From Okeania sp. SIO2B3 (GTDB taxonomy: Bacteria > Cyanobacteriota > Cyanobacteriia > Cyanobacteriales > Microcoleaceae): 64,000 nt of DNA. Made by a program: the position numbers and the translations under genes. Shown piece by piece: positions 8,532-17,460 of the stretch. Location: the NCBI RefSeq assembly GCF_010672525.1, contig NZ_JAAHGH010000008.1:135607-199606 (forward strand). Reading direction: 5' to 3'. Under the pieces are notes generated by a model. It searched no databases. It worked only from the letters and a program-made list of their open reading frames with translations, and was not told where the DNA came from. The first letter of the stretch is position 1. Each line of letters begins with the position of its first letter.

Positions 8532-8738
8532 TTTTTTGGTGAATCCATATTTTTTCTGCTTCTTAAAGTTGCATCTCTGTTAGAGGATAAGTCACCTTTT
8601 CTCAAGAATGCCAACTGAAAAAAACTGATTTTATGGAATTTTTGGTAACAAAATATTAATTCAAAACCTGAAAAACTCTGATTTTATTGCCTTACCCTAA
8701 AGTTATAATAATTAAGACTATTAGTTTATCTAAATTAT

Positions 8739-10100
8739 ATGATTATTACAGAAGTTTTACAATTAGTAGATAGATTAGTGGAGAAACAAACTGGAAAACA
8801 TCTGGATGACTTAGAAAAATCTGTCGTTAAAGGATTGTGGGAAGGTAAGACTTACAGTAAAATTGCGGAGGAATCTGGGTATAAAAATTCAAACTATATT
8901 GGAGATGTGAGTCGCAAATTATATAAAATTTTATCTGCACAATTAGAGGGAGAAAATGTTAATAAATATAATTTTTGTTGGACAATAGAAAGAGTTATAA
9001 GTTCTCCTCAGTTTGTTGGGTTAATAAACACTGAGATTACTTGGTGTTCAAATAATCGTCAATTAACTGAAGCTGAACCAGTAGATCACGAAGAAAAAAA
9101 GACCGAAAATACAACCTATCAAGATTTAACCCTAGCTCCTAAAATCATCAATTTTTATAGTCGCGAAACAGAAATTCAAACTCTATCTAATTGGTTAACT
9201 AATCAAAATATTCGTCTCATCTCAGTATTAGGAATAAGTGGAATAGGAAAAAGTACCCTAGTCAGACATTTTATCTATCTAAATCAACACCTATTTGATA
9301 TAATTCTCTGGAAAAGTATCAAAATTTCTCCATTTTTATATCAAGCGATCGCTGAGATTTTAACAAATATTAAGGTCTATCAAAGTATTACTATTAAAAC
9401 TGAAAATCAGTTAACTGAATTTTTTAATCTCTTACAGCAGAAAAGATGCTTAATTATCCTTGATGATGTACAAGAATTATTTATTAGAGGAGAATTTGCC
9501 GGACAGTACCAACAGCAATATCAAAACTATAAACATTTTTTCCAAAAGCTAGTAGAAATTGAACATCAAAGCAGCTTAATTTTAATTAGTCAAGAAAAAT
9601 GCCAAGAAATGCTGTGCTTAGACGAAGAATTATATCCTATTAAATGTTTAGAATTATCAGGAATAGAAAATATTAACCTCAAAAAGTATGGCTTGCAAAA
9701 TGAAGAATCATGGTCAAAGCTGATTAATTTATATGAGGGTAATCCGGTTTATTTAGAATCTATTGTTGGTGTAATCAAAGATATGTTTCGAGGTAATGTA
9801 TCTAATTTTTTAACTGAGGAAGGTTTACTTTTGATAGAAGAAATAAGGTTAAAAGTCGCCGAAAGATTCTCTAGATTATCACCTATTGAACAAGAGATTA
9901 TTCGAGAAATAAGCAAACATAATGAACCTGTATCAAGAGAATATTTAAAACAAAGTTTATCATTATCATCAATAGATTTAATTAATGGATTAAGATCCTT
10001 GGCAAGACGCTATTTACTCCAAAAAACTGAAACAAATGAAATTTTATTTAATTTATCTCCTATTGTTCGAGAATATGCCATAAAATTTTTGGTTAGTTAA
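8739..10100 (+). CDS. STAND-type NTPase with N-terminal HTH (vMAP-like), no sensor repeats
   Basis: The protein has 453 residues. Residues 1-85 match the cyanobacterial N-terminal helix-turn-helix found before NB-ARC ATPases (VVKGLWEGKTYSKIAEESGY). Residues about 145-370 form an NB-ARC-like NTPase with Walker A GISGIGKST (about 166-174) and Walker B CLIILDDVQEL (about 235-245). A winged-helix-like region follows (about 375-450, FSRLSPIEQEIIREI). Relatives usually continue into WD40 or other repeats that sense a ligand; this one stops after the winged helix. The stop is followed directly by a 125-bp tandem array. Function is unknown: STAND proteins act as signalling or defence switches, and a regulator or shortened sensor are both possible. 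Confidence 0.75.
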   Translation: MIITEVLQLVDRLVEKQTGKHLDDLEKSVVKGLWEGKTYSKIAEESGYKNSNYIGDVSRKLYKILSAQLEGENVNKYNFCWTIERVISSPQFVGLINTEITWCSNNRQLTEAEPVDHEEKKTENTTYQDLTLAPKIINFYSRETEIQTLSNWLTNQNIRLISVLGISGIGKSTLVRHFIYLNQHLFDIILWKSIKISPFLYQAIAEILTNIKVYQSITIKTENQLTEFFNLLQQKRCLIILDDVQELFIRGEFAGQYQQQYQNYKHFFQKLVEIEHQSSLILISQEKCQEMLCLDEELYPIKCLELSGIENINLKKYGLQNEESWSKLINLYEGNPVYLESIVGVIKDMFRGNVSNFLTEEGLLLIEEIRLKVAERFSRLSPIEQEIIREISKHNEPVSREYLKQSLSLSSIDLINGLRSLARRYLLQKTETNEILFNLSPIVREYAIKFLVS

Positions 10101-10185
10101 CAATAAAAAAATAGGCAGGGTTCTTGCGAGGGTGAGGACTCTCATCTATCTAGATAATGTTTGACGAGAAAAAAGACATTACAGT

Positions 10186-10898
10186 ACATATATAAGACGT
10201 TATAGTTTTTATTTACTAGATATAGTGTTTTTGCCTAATTTCTCCATTTACTTTGGATCGTATTTTGGCATCAGTTCTGAAAACAGATGATTTTTTGAGT
10301 TTTCAACGCTACATATATAAGACGTTATAGTTTTTATTTACTAGATATAGTGTTTTTCCCTAATTTCTCCATTTACTTTGGATCGTATTTTGGCATCAGT
10401 TCTGAAAACAGATGATTTTTTGAGTTCTCAACGCTACATATATAAGACGTTATAGTTTTTATTTACTAGATATAGTGTTTTTCCCTAATTTCTCCATTTA
10501 CTTTGGATCGTATTTTGGCATCAGTTCTGAAAACAGATGATTTTTTGAGTTCTCAACGCTACATATATAAGACGTTATAGTTTTTATTTACTAGATATAG
10601 TGTTTTTCCCTAATTTCTCCATATTACTTTGGATAGTATTTTGGCATCAGTTCTGAAAACAGATGATTTTTTGAGTTCTCAACGCTACATATATAAAACG
10701 TTATAGTTTTTATTTACTAGATATAGTGTTTTTGCCTAATTTCTCCATTTACTTTGGATAGTATTTTGGCATCAGTTCTGAAAACAGATGATTTTTTGAG
10801 TTCTCAACGCTACATATATAAAACGTTATAGTTTTTATTTACTAGATATAGTGTTTTTGCCTAATTTCTCAATTTACTTTGGATAGTATTTTGGCATC
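10186..10898. repeat. Tandem array of a 125-bp unit, nearly six copies
   Basis: Units start with ACATATATAAGACG at 10186, 10311, 10436, 10561, 10687 and 10812. All are 125 bp except one of 126 bp, and the last is cut after 'ggcatca'. Copies differ at few positions (GACG versus AACG, CATTT versus CATATT). Each holds an AT-rich segment and CAGTTCTGAAAACAGATG. No ORF, spacer diversity or CRISPR-like architecture is present. Confidence 0.95.
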
Positions 10899-10957
10899 AT
10901 ATCAAATCCGTTGGCTTCGGAGTAATATAATTGCATCGATCATCATACAATGCATCA

Positions 10958-10977
10958 GGGCGAATGGCCATTCGCCC
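10958..10977. repeat. Palindromic short repeat GGGCGAAT...ATTCGCCC
   Basis: A perfect 20-bp palindrome. Near-identical copies occur at 37660-37678 and 42000-42018, always in gene-free DNA or at gene ends. Confidence 0.8.
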
Positions 10978-11181
10978 CTACAATATTCTTTAATACTCTT
11001 TTGTGGTTGTACATAGTAATAGTAAAAGTTAGGGAGAGCTATAATTTTTTCACGACTTACTCTCAAAAAACTGTTGAATATCTGGGAGAAGAAATATTTG
11101 GATAAATACCAAATTTTGTTCTTCAACATTACGGATGCAAGACTACCCTTTCTTTTTCTTGAAGAGCTTTCAAGAAATTTG

Positions 11182-12387
11182 TTAAGGAGTAGTTGATTTT
11201 TCTAGAGTAATTTTTCTCCTCAAACTTGTAACTACATCAGAAGCTTCTACCATACCTTTAAACTCTTTTTCTTCATCAACTACCGCTACAGGAAATCCTT
11301 GTTTGTAAAGGTGAAAAATATTTTCTAGATGAACAGAAGCATCGATTATAGGAAAATCAGTTTCTATAATTGCCATAATATCTTCCTTTTCCTGCTTGAG
11401 ACTCGTTTCTAAATGTTCTTTTTTGACCAAACCAACAGGTTTATTCTGTCTATCGACCACATACATAACTTGGAGATTATGGTCTAACATTTTTTTCAGC
11501 CCAGAACCAACAGAATCTTGGCCAATACTCAGAGAAACAGTTTTATTAATAATAGAACCCACTGTAATAAATTGGGCAGGATTTACCTCTTGGATAAAAG
11601 CAGTAATATAATCATTTTTTGGTTGAGTGAGTAATTCTTCTGGTGTCCCCAACTGAACAATTGCCCCTGCTTTCATTACAGCAATTCGATCGCCCAGTTT
11701 CAAAGCCTCTTGAATATCGTGACTAATAAACACAATAGTTTTGTGTAATTCTTTCTGGAGTCGCAATAACTCATCCTGCATCTCTCCTCTAGTCAATGGG
11801 TCAAGGGCACTAAAAGCTTCGTCCATTAATAAAATTTCTGCATCAGTAGCTAAAGCACGGGCCAAACCCACTCGTTGCTGCATTCCCCCACTCAAAGAGG
11901 TTGGTTTATAATCTGCCCATTTAGCTAAACCCACAACCTCTAATGTTTCTAGTGCTTTCTGGCGGCGATTAATTCGTTCAGCTCCCCGCACCTTTAGTCC
12001 ATACTCTACATTTTCCGCGACTGTTTTATGAGGAAACAACCCAAAGCGTTGAAACACCATTGAGACTTTATTGAGTCGTATGTCTCGCATTCGTGTCTCA
12101 TCAGCATGAGCAACATCTTCATCATCAATATAAATATGTCCGCTAGTGGGATGAATCAAACGATTAATACATCGAGCCAGGGTAGATTTTCCTGAACCGG
12201 ATAACCCCATTAGCACAAATATTTCCCCTTGATTAATCTCAAGAGATATATCGGCCAATCCTAATACATTACCTGTAGATTGCAGTATATAATCTCTTGT
12301 TTTACCTTCTCGAAACAATTTAAGAGCAGCAAGATGTTTTTTGCCATAAATTTTGATTAGATTTTTTATAATTATTTTGGGTTGCAT
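11182..12387 (-). CDS. Glycine betaine/proline-type ABC transporter ATPase with CBS domains
   Basis: This 401-residue protein is of the OpuAA/ProV type. It shows Walker A GLSGSGKST (about 61-69), Q-loop MVFQRFGLFPH, signature LSGGMQQR (about 165-172), Walker B ILLMDEAFSALDP (about 184-196) and H-loop VFISHD. Residues about 275-395 form two CBS domains, which in OpuA-type transporters sense ionic strength. It energises osmolyte uptake together with the permease/binding fusion at 3556-5544. The 5.6 kb now separating the two genes is filled with mobile and repeated DNA plus a second, decayed copy of this gene's last codons. Expression of the distant permease gene must therefore rely on a different promoter or a very long transcript. 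Confidence 0.9.
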   Translation of the reverse strand: MQPKIIIKNLIKIYGKKHLAALKLFREGKTRDYILQSTGNVLGLADISLEINQGEIFVLMGLSGSGKSTLARCINRLIHPTSGHIYIDDEDVAHADETRMRDIRLNKVSMVFQRFGLFPHKTVAENVEYGLKVRGAERINRRQKALETLEVVGLAKWADYKPTSLSGGMQQRVGLARALATDAEILLMDEAFSALDPLTRGEMQDELLRLQKELHKTIVFISHDIQEALKLGDRIAVMKAGAIVQLGTPEELLTQPKNDYITAFIQEVNPAQFITVGSIINKTVSLSIGQDSVGSGLKKMLDHNLQVMYVVDRQNKPVGLVKKEHLETSLKQEKEDIMAIIETDFPIIDASVHLENIFHLYKQGFPVAVVDEEKEFKGMVEASDVVTSLRRKITLEKSTTP

Positions 12388-12860
12388 ATTTTTATGTAAT
12401 CATTGATTCTAAGTTAACATAAATTAATTAGTTATATTTTAGTACTTTCCAATGGTTTTGTAGATCAAAAAGCAATTCAAAATAATTTTTGTATATTTGC
12501 TACTTTAAAAAAAATAACTTTACTAAAATAATATTCAAAAACGAAAGTCAATATTTCTGTCCATAGATGATTTAGGCATCTAGATAATTAGTTGAGCAAA
12601 CTTTATCTAATATTAGATATATAGTTTGATACCTTTTTTTCATTTTAAATATTTCACTATTTTATATAAGTCGAAGCAAAGGACGCAGACATATCAAAAG
12701 CTTAAAACTCAGACAAAGCAAAATTTTTACTTCTCTCCTAGATAATACCAATTACAAATGCATTAATGCTTAACTTAGATAGCACTTCAATTATTAATTA
12801 ATTAACACTAGCCTTATCAGCTTTTTGATAATTAGTACTCTAGGAGTGCATTAATTATTA
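12388..12860. other. Gene-free AT-rich stretch upstream of the ABC ATPase
   Basis: No coding frame or RNA gene is recognised. It is very A/T rich and should hold the promoter of the minus-strand ATPase gene, but no promoter element can be assigned with confidence. Confidence 0.4.
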
Positions 12861-12865
12861 TTATT

Positions 12866-13052
12866 TTTACCGAATGAATAATTAATAATTAATAATTAAT
12901 AATTAAATAATTCGCGCCTTGAAGCCTCCCCTTTTAAGGGGAAAAAAGCGGTTGAGGGATGGCGAGGTCCCCTCGCCATATCCAATCAACCAAGAGAAGA
13001 AATAATATCTCCTGATATTCAATTCCGTAACGGTTAAAACCCGAGGTAATTA
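12866..13052 (+). repeat. MITE-like dispersed repeat R1, longest copy
   Basis: It starts with TTACCGAA, continues with repeated TTAATAA, the core 'cgccttgaagcctcccc' and a palindromic 'gatggcgaggtcccctcgccat', and ends in GAGGTAATTATC. The ends AATTACC and GGTAATT are inverted, which suggests short terminal inverted repeats. Partial relatives are at 741-895, 15905-16050, 17241-17351, 43293-43425, 49370-49490 and 63385-63470. Confidence 0.65.
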
Positions 13053-13105
13053 TCAATTATCAATTATCCATTATCCATTAATGAATTATCCCTTTATCCC
13101 TGTAC

Positions 13106-13125
13106 GGACGTTGCATGCAACGTCC
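13106..13125. repeat. Perfect 20-bp palindrome GGACGTTGCATGCAACGTCC
   Basis: A complete inverted repeat in gene-free DNA. No second copy is seen in this window. The rest of 13130-13696 holds simple C/T-rich repeats (ccccctctt) and no gene. Confidence 0.75.
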
Positions 13126-13696
13126 CTACCTACTCCCCCTCCTGGGACTATGCTTTATAAACATCTTTCTTAACATAAAACTTGACAAAACAGACAAGTT
13201 ATGGGTTAGTCTGGAAGCGGCTTTTTCGGGAGAAAATTGTATTGAAAAATACACGCAAGTGTGAGGACTGTAGACAAAATTCTTACTCCCCCCTCTTCCC
13301 CCTCTTCCCCCTCTTCCCCACCCTCCTACAAGGGTTTCAGGAGTTCCTTATCAGGGATAGCTCCTGGGAGGGGTTGGGGATGGGTCTCCTGCTCAATAAA
13401 ATGTAGAAAAATTTTTGAGAAATGGTATAACTAATCGCCTAGATAACTAAAATATTTCTCCTTTTGCACCAGATATTTATAAACCATTATGGATGCGACT
13501 TAGGTTCTCTCCGCTCTTTCTTGTAGAATATTAAAGATTTAATCTCTACATTCATCAATTACAATTAATAATTGGCGGAGAGTATTTGTCGCTTGGGAAA
13601 TAAATAATTACCTTCTTCTCCCTGATTTATTCTTAATTTTCCCAACTTAAAATTTCAAATTTTGGAGTCGATCAAAAGAATAATATTTCTTTGATA

Positions 13697-15151
13697 TTAT
13701 CTAGAAAAAGTACGATTTTGCCATCTATTAAGGATGTGATTTTCTGCCATCATAGATGTAGTTTGTAACTCATAAATTTGCTTTCTTGAAGCCTGTATTG
13801 TCTCTACTTGATCGTGAAATTCTTGTTGCAATTTAGTCAGTTTATTTTGGTAATCTGCAATTATTTCTTTTTGCAATTCTGACTGTTTTTCTAAGGCTTC
13901 ATAAGTTTCCTGTGATACCATTGAACCAACTATAGATTCAAGATATTGCAACTTATTGAGTTGCTCCTTTAACTGGTGCTGCAAAGCTTCATAATTTTCT
14001 TTTGACACCATTAAATCAGTCTGTTCTTCAAAACTTTGCAACTTATTTTGCTGTTCTTGTGACTGATTTTGCAAAGTCTCATAAGCTTCTCTAGAAACCA
14101 TTGTGGTAATTTGTGCTTCTAGATGTTGCAACTTATTTTGCTGTTCTTGTGACTGATTTTGCAGGGTTTCATAACTTTCCAGCAAGACCATTGAAGCTAT
14201 TTGAGATTCTAGTTTTTGAAGTTGAGTTTGCTGCTCTTGTGACTCTTGCTGGATAGTATCATAAACTTCCTTTGACACCATGGAGGCTATCTGAGATTCT
14301 AGTTGCCCAAGACGATCTATTTGCTCCTGTGATTGGTCTTGCAAAGAATCATATACTTCCCTAGATACCATCAAAGCTATTTGCTCTTTTAATTGAGCAA
14401 TTTGCTCTTGTGACTCTTGCTGAAGATTCCCATAAACTTCCTGAGATACCATGGAGGCTATCTGAGATTCTAGTTTCCCAAGACGATCTATTTGCTCCTG
14501 TGATTGGTCTTGCAAAGAATCATATACTTCCCTAGATACCATCAAAGCTATTTGCTCTTCTAGTTGTTTTAGTTGAGCTAGTTGTGCTTGAGATTCTTGC
14601 TGGATACTTTGATAACTTTCCTGAGATACCATCAAAGCTACTTGCTCTTCTAGTTGCTTGAGTTGAGCTAGTTGTGCTTGAGACTCTAAGATTGCTTTTT
14701 TGTCTTCTTCTAATTGTTTGTGCAAAGTTTCATAACTTTCTCTTGACACCATAGTAGTCATTTGGTCTTCCAAATGTTTAACCTGTGCCATCTGAGATGC
14801 CAACTCTTGTTGTAAAGCTTGATAACTTTCCGATAACTGATTTTGTGTTTCTACAGACTCAACTAATGGTTCTGGAACTGTCACTATATCCAATTTTTCA
14901 TCAGATACTTCATTTGTCTTCAGAGCATTATTTACTGTCTCCGATTGATTATCCAGATTTCCTTGGATCTGTGCCGCCTCTCTCAAAATTGCAAGGTCTC
15001 CTCTAGCAATGCGCTCAATTAACTCAGACCTGGATAAACCAAGCCCAGTTGCTACCTCCTTTAGCCTCTCAGCGCTAGTAGGAGTCAGAGACACACCGAC
15101 TTTAACCTTGCTTTCTGAATATGAGGTGGCACCACTACGTTTTCTTGCCAT
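13697..15151 (-). CDS. Ribbon-helix-helix protein with long repeated coiled coil
   Basis: The protein has 484 residues. Residues about 15-60 (KVKVGVSLTPTSAERLKEVATGLG, then LSRSELIERIARGD) read as a ribbon-helix-helix DNA-binding domain. From about residue 125 to 430 there are ten copies of a roughly 30-residue unit with the core (Q)IxxMVSxExYexLQxQSqEQ and a heptad-like Q/L/E spacing. This predicts a long parallel coiled coil; one unit is only 27 residues. The last 50 residues are a further helix. The architecture recalls KfrA-type nucleoid or plasmid proteins (DNA-binding head plus coiled-coil tail) by layout only, and no homology is claimed. The near-identical units imply recent expansion or gene conversion. 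It stands alone, flanked by repeats. Confidence 0.8.
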   Translation of the reverse strand: MARKRSGATSYSESKVKVGVSLTPTSAERLKEVATGLGLSRSELIERIARGDLAILREAAQIQGNLDNQSETVNNALKTNEVSDEKLDIVTVPEPLVESVETQNQLSESYQALQQELASQMAQVKHLEDQMTTMVSRESYETLHKQLEEDKKAILESQAQLAQLKQLEEQVALMVSQESYQSIQQESQAQLAQLKQLEEQIALMVSREVYDSLQDQSQEQIDRLGKLESQIASMVSQEVYGNLQQESQEQIAQLKEQIALMVSREVYDSLQDQSQEQIDRLGQLESQIASMVSKEVYDTIQQESQEQQTQLQKLESQIASMVLLESYETLQNQSQEQQNKLQHLEAQITTMVSREAYETLQNQSQEQQNKLQSFEEQTDLMVSKENYEALQHQLKEQLNKLQYLESIVGSMVSQETYEALEKQSELQKEIIADYQNKLTKLQQEFHDQVETIQASRKQIYELQTTSMMAENHILNRWQNRTFSR

Positions 15152-15281
15152 TATAAATCTCCTTGGCCACCATACTTTTTCTAGTATACCGTTGAATGGT
15201 ATTCCCTTAACGAAGTCATAAGTCAGAAAGCAGAAGTCATAAGTCAGAAAGCAGAAGGCAGAAGGAAAAATTGCTTATGGA

Positions 15282-15400
15282 TAGTCAATGAGAGGATAAA
15301 AAGCGGTCGTTTTGCTAGGGCAAAGTTCCGCTAATGGAAGTCGCCGTCATTTTTGCGCAGTATTCCGTAGGAAAAGGCAGAGCTTCCCGTAGGGTGGGTT
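15282..15400. repeat. 120-bp direct repeat R3, copy 1
   Basis: It runs from 'gagaggataaaaagcggtcg' through 'cgctaatggaagtcgccgtc' to 'agagcttcccgtagggtggg'. The second copy at 15665-15785 is almost identical but is cut by a MITE. Short flanking direct repeats (aacgaagtcataa with cagaaggcagaagg) surround it. Confidence 0.8.
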
Positions 15401-15664
15401 GAATGGTATTCCCTTAACGAAGTCATAACTCATAAAGCAGAAGGCAGAAGTCATAAAGCAGAAGGCAGAAGGAAAAATTGCTTATTGGTACTTAAACATT
15501 TTCTGGTCGAAAAAATGCGTCAAAGCCACTCTAGACAAGGGAATTACGTCGATGCTCTAAAAATGGCTAGAACCCGTGCTTATTCAGGATTTATACCTTT
15601 TTGACGTAAAAGCCTTTGCCCGTCTATATTTGAGCCTGTTTTCTGGCTCTATTTTGTTTAAGTC

Positions 15665-15785
15665 CCATTATGGATCGTCAACGAGAGGATAAAAAGCGAT
15701 CGTTTTGCTAGGGCAAAGTTCCGCTAATGGAAGTCGCCGTCATTTTTGCGCAGTATTCCGTAAGAAAAGGCAGAGCTTCCCGTAG
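15665..15785. repeat. 120-bp direct repeat R3, copy 2, interrupted at its end
   Basis: Matches 15282-15400 up to 'cttcccgtag', where the small element at 15786-15891 intervenes. The continuation 'gtagggtggg' is found right after that element. Confidence 0.8.
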
Positions 15786-15891
15786 TGGCGTGTCAAGCTG
15801 AAAATGGTGTATTAAATTTTTGAGTATAATTCTTGCTATGACTAAGGTTTGGAGAATTTTCCTAAAACACTATTTCAAGCTTGACGCGCTA
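15786..15891. mobile_element. MITE of 106 bp with terminal inverted repeats, possible GTAG target duplication
   Basis: The left end TGGCGTGTCAAGCTGAAA and the inverted right end TAGCGCGTCAAGCTTGAAA match at all but a few positions. It is flanked by GTAG on both sides (15782-15785 and 15892-15895). The uninterrupted repeat at 15282-15400 has only one GTAG at that point. It has no ORF. Its ends share GGCGTGTCA with the MITE at 31407-31533. Confidence 0.75.
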
Positions 15892-15904
15892 GTAGGGTGG
15901 GATG

Positions 15905-16049
15905 GCTCCGAAACCTGCGCTGGCCGACCATCGACCAAGAAAAGAAAAATTTTCCTTTGAGTTAATCCTATCTGTTTTAAAAGAAAGGTAATTGTTAATT
16001 GTTAATAATTAATTATTAATTATTAATTATTAATTATTAATTGTTGAAT
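15905..16049. repeat. R1-related repeat with TTAATTA arm
   Basis: 'gaccaagaaaagaaaaattttcc' is followed by 'taattgttaattgttaataa' and five ATTAATT units, like the arm of R1 elsewhere in the window. It abuts the 3' end of the cpeR-like gene. Confidence 0.5.
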
Positions 16050-16355
16050 CTAACCCCGTTCATCAAACCTTGTATAAAAACCGCCGTTCTTGACCCAGTA
16101 TTGTTTCAAATCGTGGTGGGGTGTATGGAGACTTGCTTTTGCTTGATAAAGAACTACTTTTCTATGATTACCAATCCAAATTTTCTTAATAGGTTTGACA
16201 GATATCAAACTTCCGCCCAATGTTTGAACACATTCTGCGAACCTATCAACTGTAGAATATTCTACTGTCTCAAACAAGAAAAAGTTTCCTGAACAGATTA
16301 AATGTCTGCTTCTAATCCAGCTTTGCATTTTTTTTTCTGCTACTGGTGGCAACAT
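16050..16355 (-). CDS. cpeR: CpeR-like phycoerythrin regulator
   Basis: The protein has 101 residues and reads MLPPVAEKKMQSWIRSRHLI near the start, then SGNFFLFETVEYSTVDRF, KIWIGNHRKVVLYQAKASLH and HHDLKQYWVKNGGFYTRFDE. I recognise this as the CpeR family, small proteins needed for transcription of phycoerythrin genes in chromatically adapting cyanobacteria. Position supports it: it is the last gene after cpeS and cpeT in the order cpeC-E-S-T-R, as in the described cpeCDESTR operon. It lies 44 bp downstream of cpeT on the same strand. No classical DNA-binding motif is visible. The name rests on recall of the family and on gene order. Confidence 0.8.
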   Translation of the reverse strand: MLPPVAEKKMQSWIRSRHLICSGNFFLFETVEYSTVDRFAECVQTLGGSLISVKPIKKIWIGNHRKVVLYQAKASLHTPHHDLKQYWVKNGGFYTRFDERG

Positions 16356-16399
16356 TTTTTATTAGTCCTCCCTCAAGACTGTTTCATAATTTGTTGCCT

Positions 16400-17020
16400 T
16401 CAATTTTTTATGGGTAATTCATCAGCAAAACTTATTTTTTTTTCAAACTTTAACTTTCCTGCTTTAGACCCCCAAACCTGTTTGTGTTTATTAACATCCA
16501 TCCCTTTATCTAAACTTTCCCATGTTTGCTCAGTTAATTCTACTTCACTAACTAGATAAGTCTCACATCCTCTCTTATTAATTAAACATTTATTTCCAGG
16601 TTCAACACTCCCTAAAAATTTTTCTCCATCTCGTTTAAAAACCATTGAGCAATGATAACGACGTTCTATATTTTCTGGAGTAATAGTATGTAAAATCTCC
16701 AGCTCTCTTGCTGCACCTGCATAGAGAATAGGGTCTTTGAGGCGATAATTTTCTATATAAATATGGTCGCCTTTATCTATAAGTTTATGAACTCCTTGAC
16801 GATATGGACTCCAAAGGTCATAATCATAAACTTGCTCTGAATAAAAACCTATGCCAGAAAAAAATTGATATGGCAAAGGTCGGAAATAAACATGAATATG
16901 AGCATAAAGAACTCGATTTGTAGAAGCTTGTTTTTGATTACTAAAGCCTCCTGCCATCCAACTAGCTAGAGTAATAATATTGTTTGATTTTGTCTGATTT
17001 TCTGTATGGGAAATAATCAT
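16400..17020 (-). CDS. cpeT: CpeT/CpcT-family phycobiliprotein lyase or chaperone
   Basis: The protein has 206 residues. Family marks are LASWMAGGFSNQKQA near residue 18, the HVYFRPLP segment, EQVYDYDLWSPYRQGVHKLI, 'IYIENYRLKDP' with the AGAARE that follows, and a late RGCETYLVSEV. CpcT attaches phycocyanobilin to Cys-153 of the phycocyanin beta subunit. CpeT homologues in cpe operons assist phycoerythrin maturation, so the exact activity here is inferred. It lies between cpeS (upstream, separated by 600 bp of repeats) and cpeR (44 bp downstream). Confidence 0.9.
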   Translation of the reverse strand: MIISHTENQTKSNNIITLASWMAGGFSNQKQASTNRVLYAHIHVYFRPLPYQFFSGIGFYSEQVYDYDLWSPYRQGVHKLIDKGDHIYIENYRLKDPILYAGAARELEILHTITPENIERRYHCSMVFKRDGEKFLGSVEPGNKCLINKRGCETYLVSEVELTEQTWESLDKGMDVNKHKQVWGSKAGKLKFEKKISFADELPIKN

Positions 17021-17240
17021 ATTTTACCTTCCCTTTTTTTCTTCATAATTCTTTTTTTATTCGACCGCCAATTCTGGCTAACTGAGTAAAATTATATTTT
17101 TTTAAAGTATGTATAATCTAGGCTAGGTTAGGTAAATGATGAAATTTTTAGACTACCTGTTCTATATAATTTCATATTTTGTACCTTATCTGAACAAAAT
17201 AAGATTATAGATATTAAATATTAAGTATCTGGGCAAATTT

Positions 17241-17351
17241 AATTACCGAATAATTAAATAATTCTGGTTTAAATCCTCCCCTTTTAAGGGAAAAAAAGAA
17301 ATAATATTTCCTTATATTCAATTCCGTAACGGTTTTAACCAGAGGTAATTA
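17241..17351. repeat. Short copy of repeat R1 inside the cpe operon
   Basis: Bounded by AATTACCGAA and GAGGTAATTA, with the core 'aaatcctccccttttaaggg' and 'attccgtaacggttttaacc'. It is a deleted version of the copy at 12866-13052, and lies between cpeS and cpeT. Confidence 0.7.
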
Positions 17352-17460
17352 TCAATTATCAATTAATGAAAAATGACTTTTGGGAAAACCTTAAAAACTT
17401 AGGTGAATTTTGGTTAAATCTATTTTGCTAACCTACCTTATTCTGGTTTTTAGCCACTTA

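Noticed and set aside
10186-10898. CRISPR array
   Set aside because: The 125-bp units are contiguous with no short repeat/variable spacer alternation, and no cas genes are near.
10902-11129. 75-residue minus-strand open frame next to the 125-bp array
   Set aside because: It overlaps a palindromic repeat, has no recognisable domain or ribosome site, and its composition is like the surrounding gene-free DNA.
13182-13406. 74-residue plus-strand open frame with LFPLFPLFP
   Set aside because: The repeated residues come from a simple ccccctctt DNA repeat; no coding signal.
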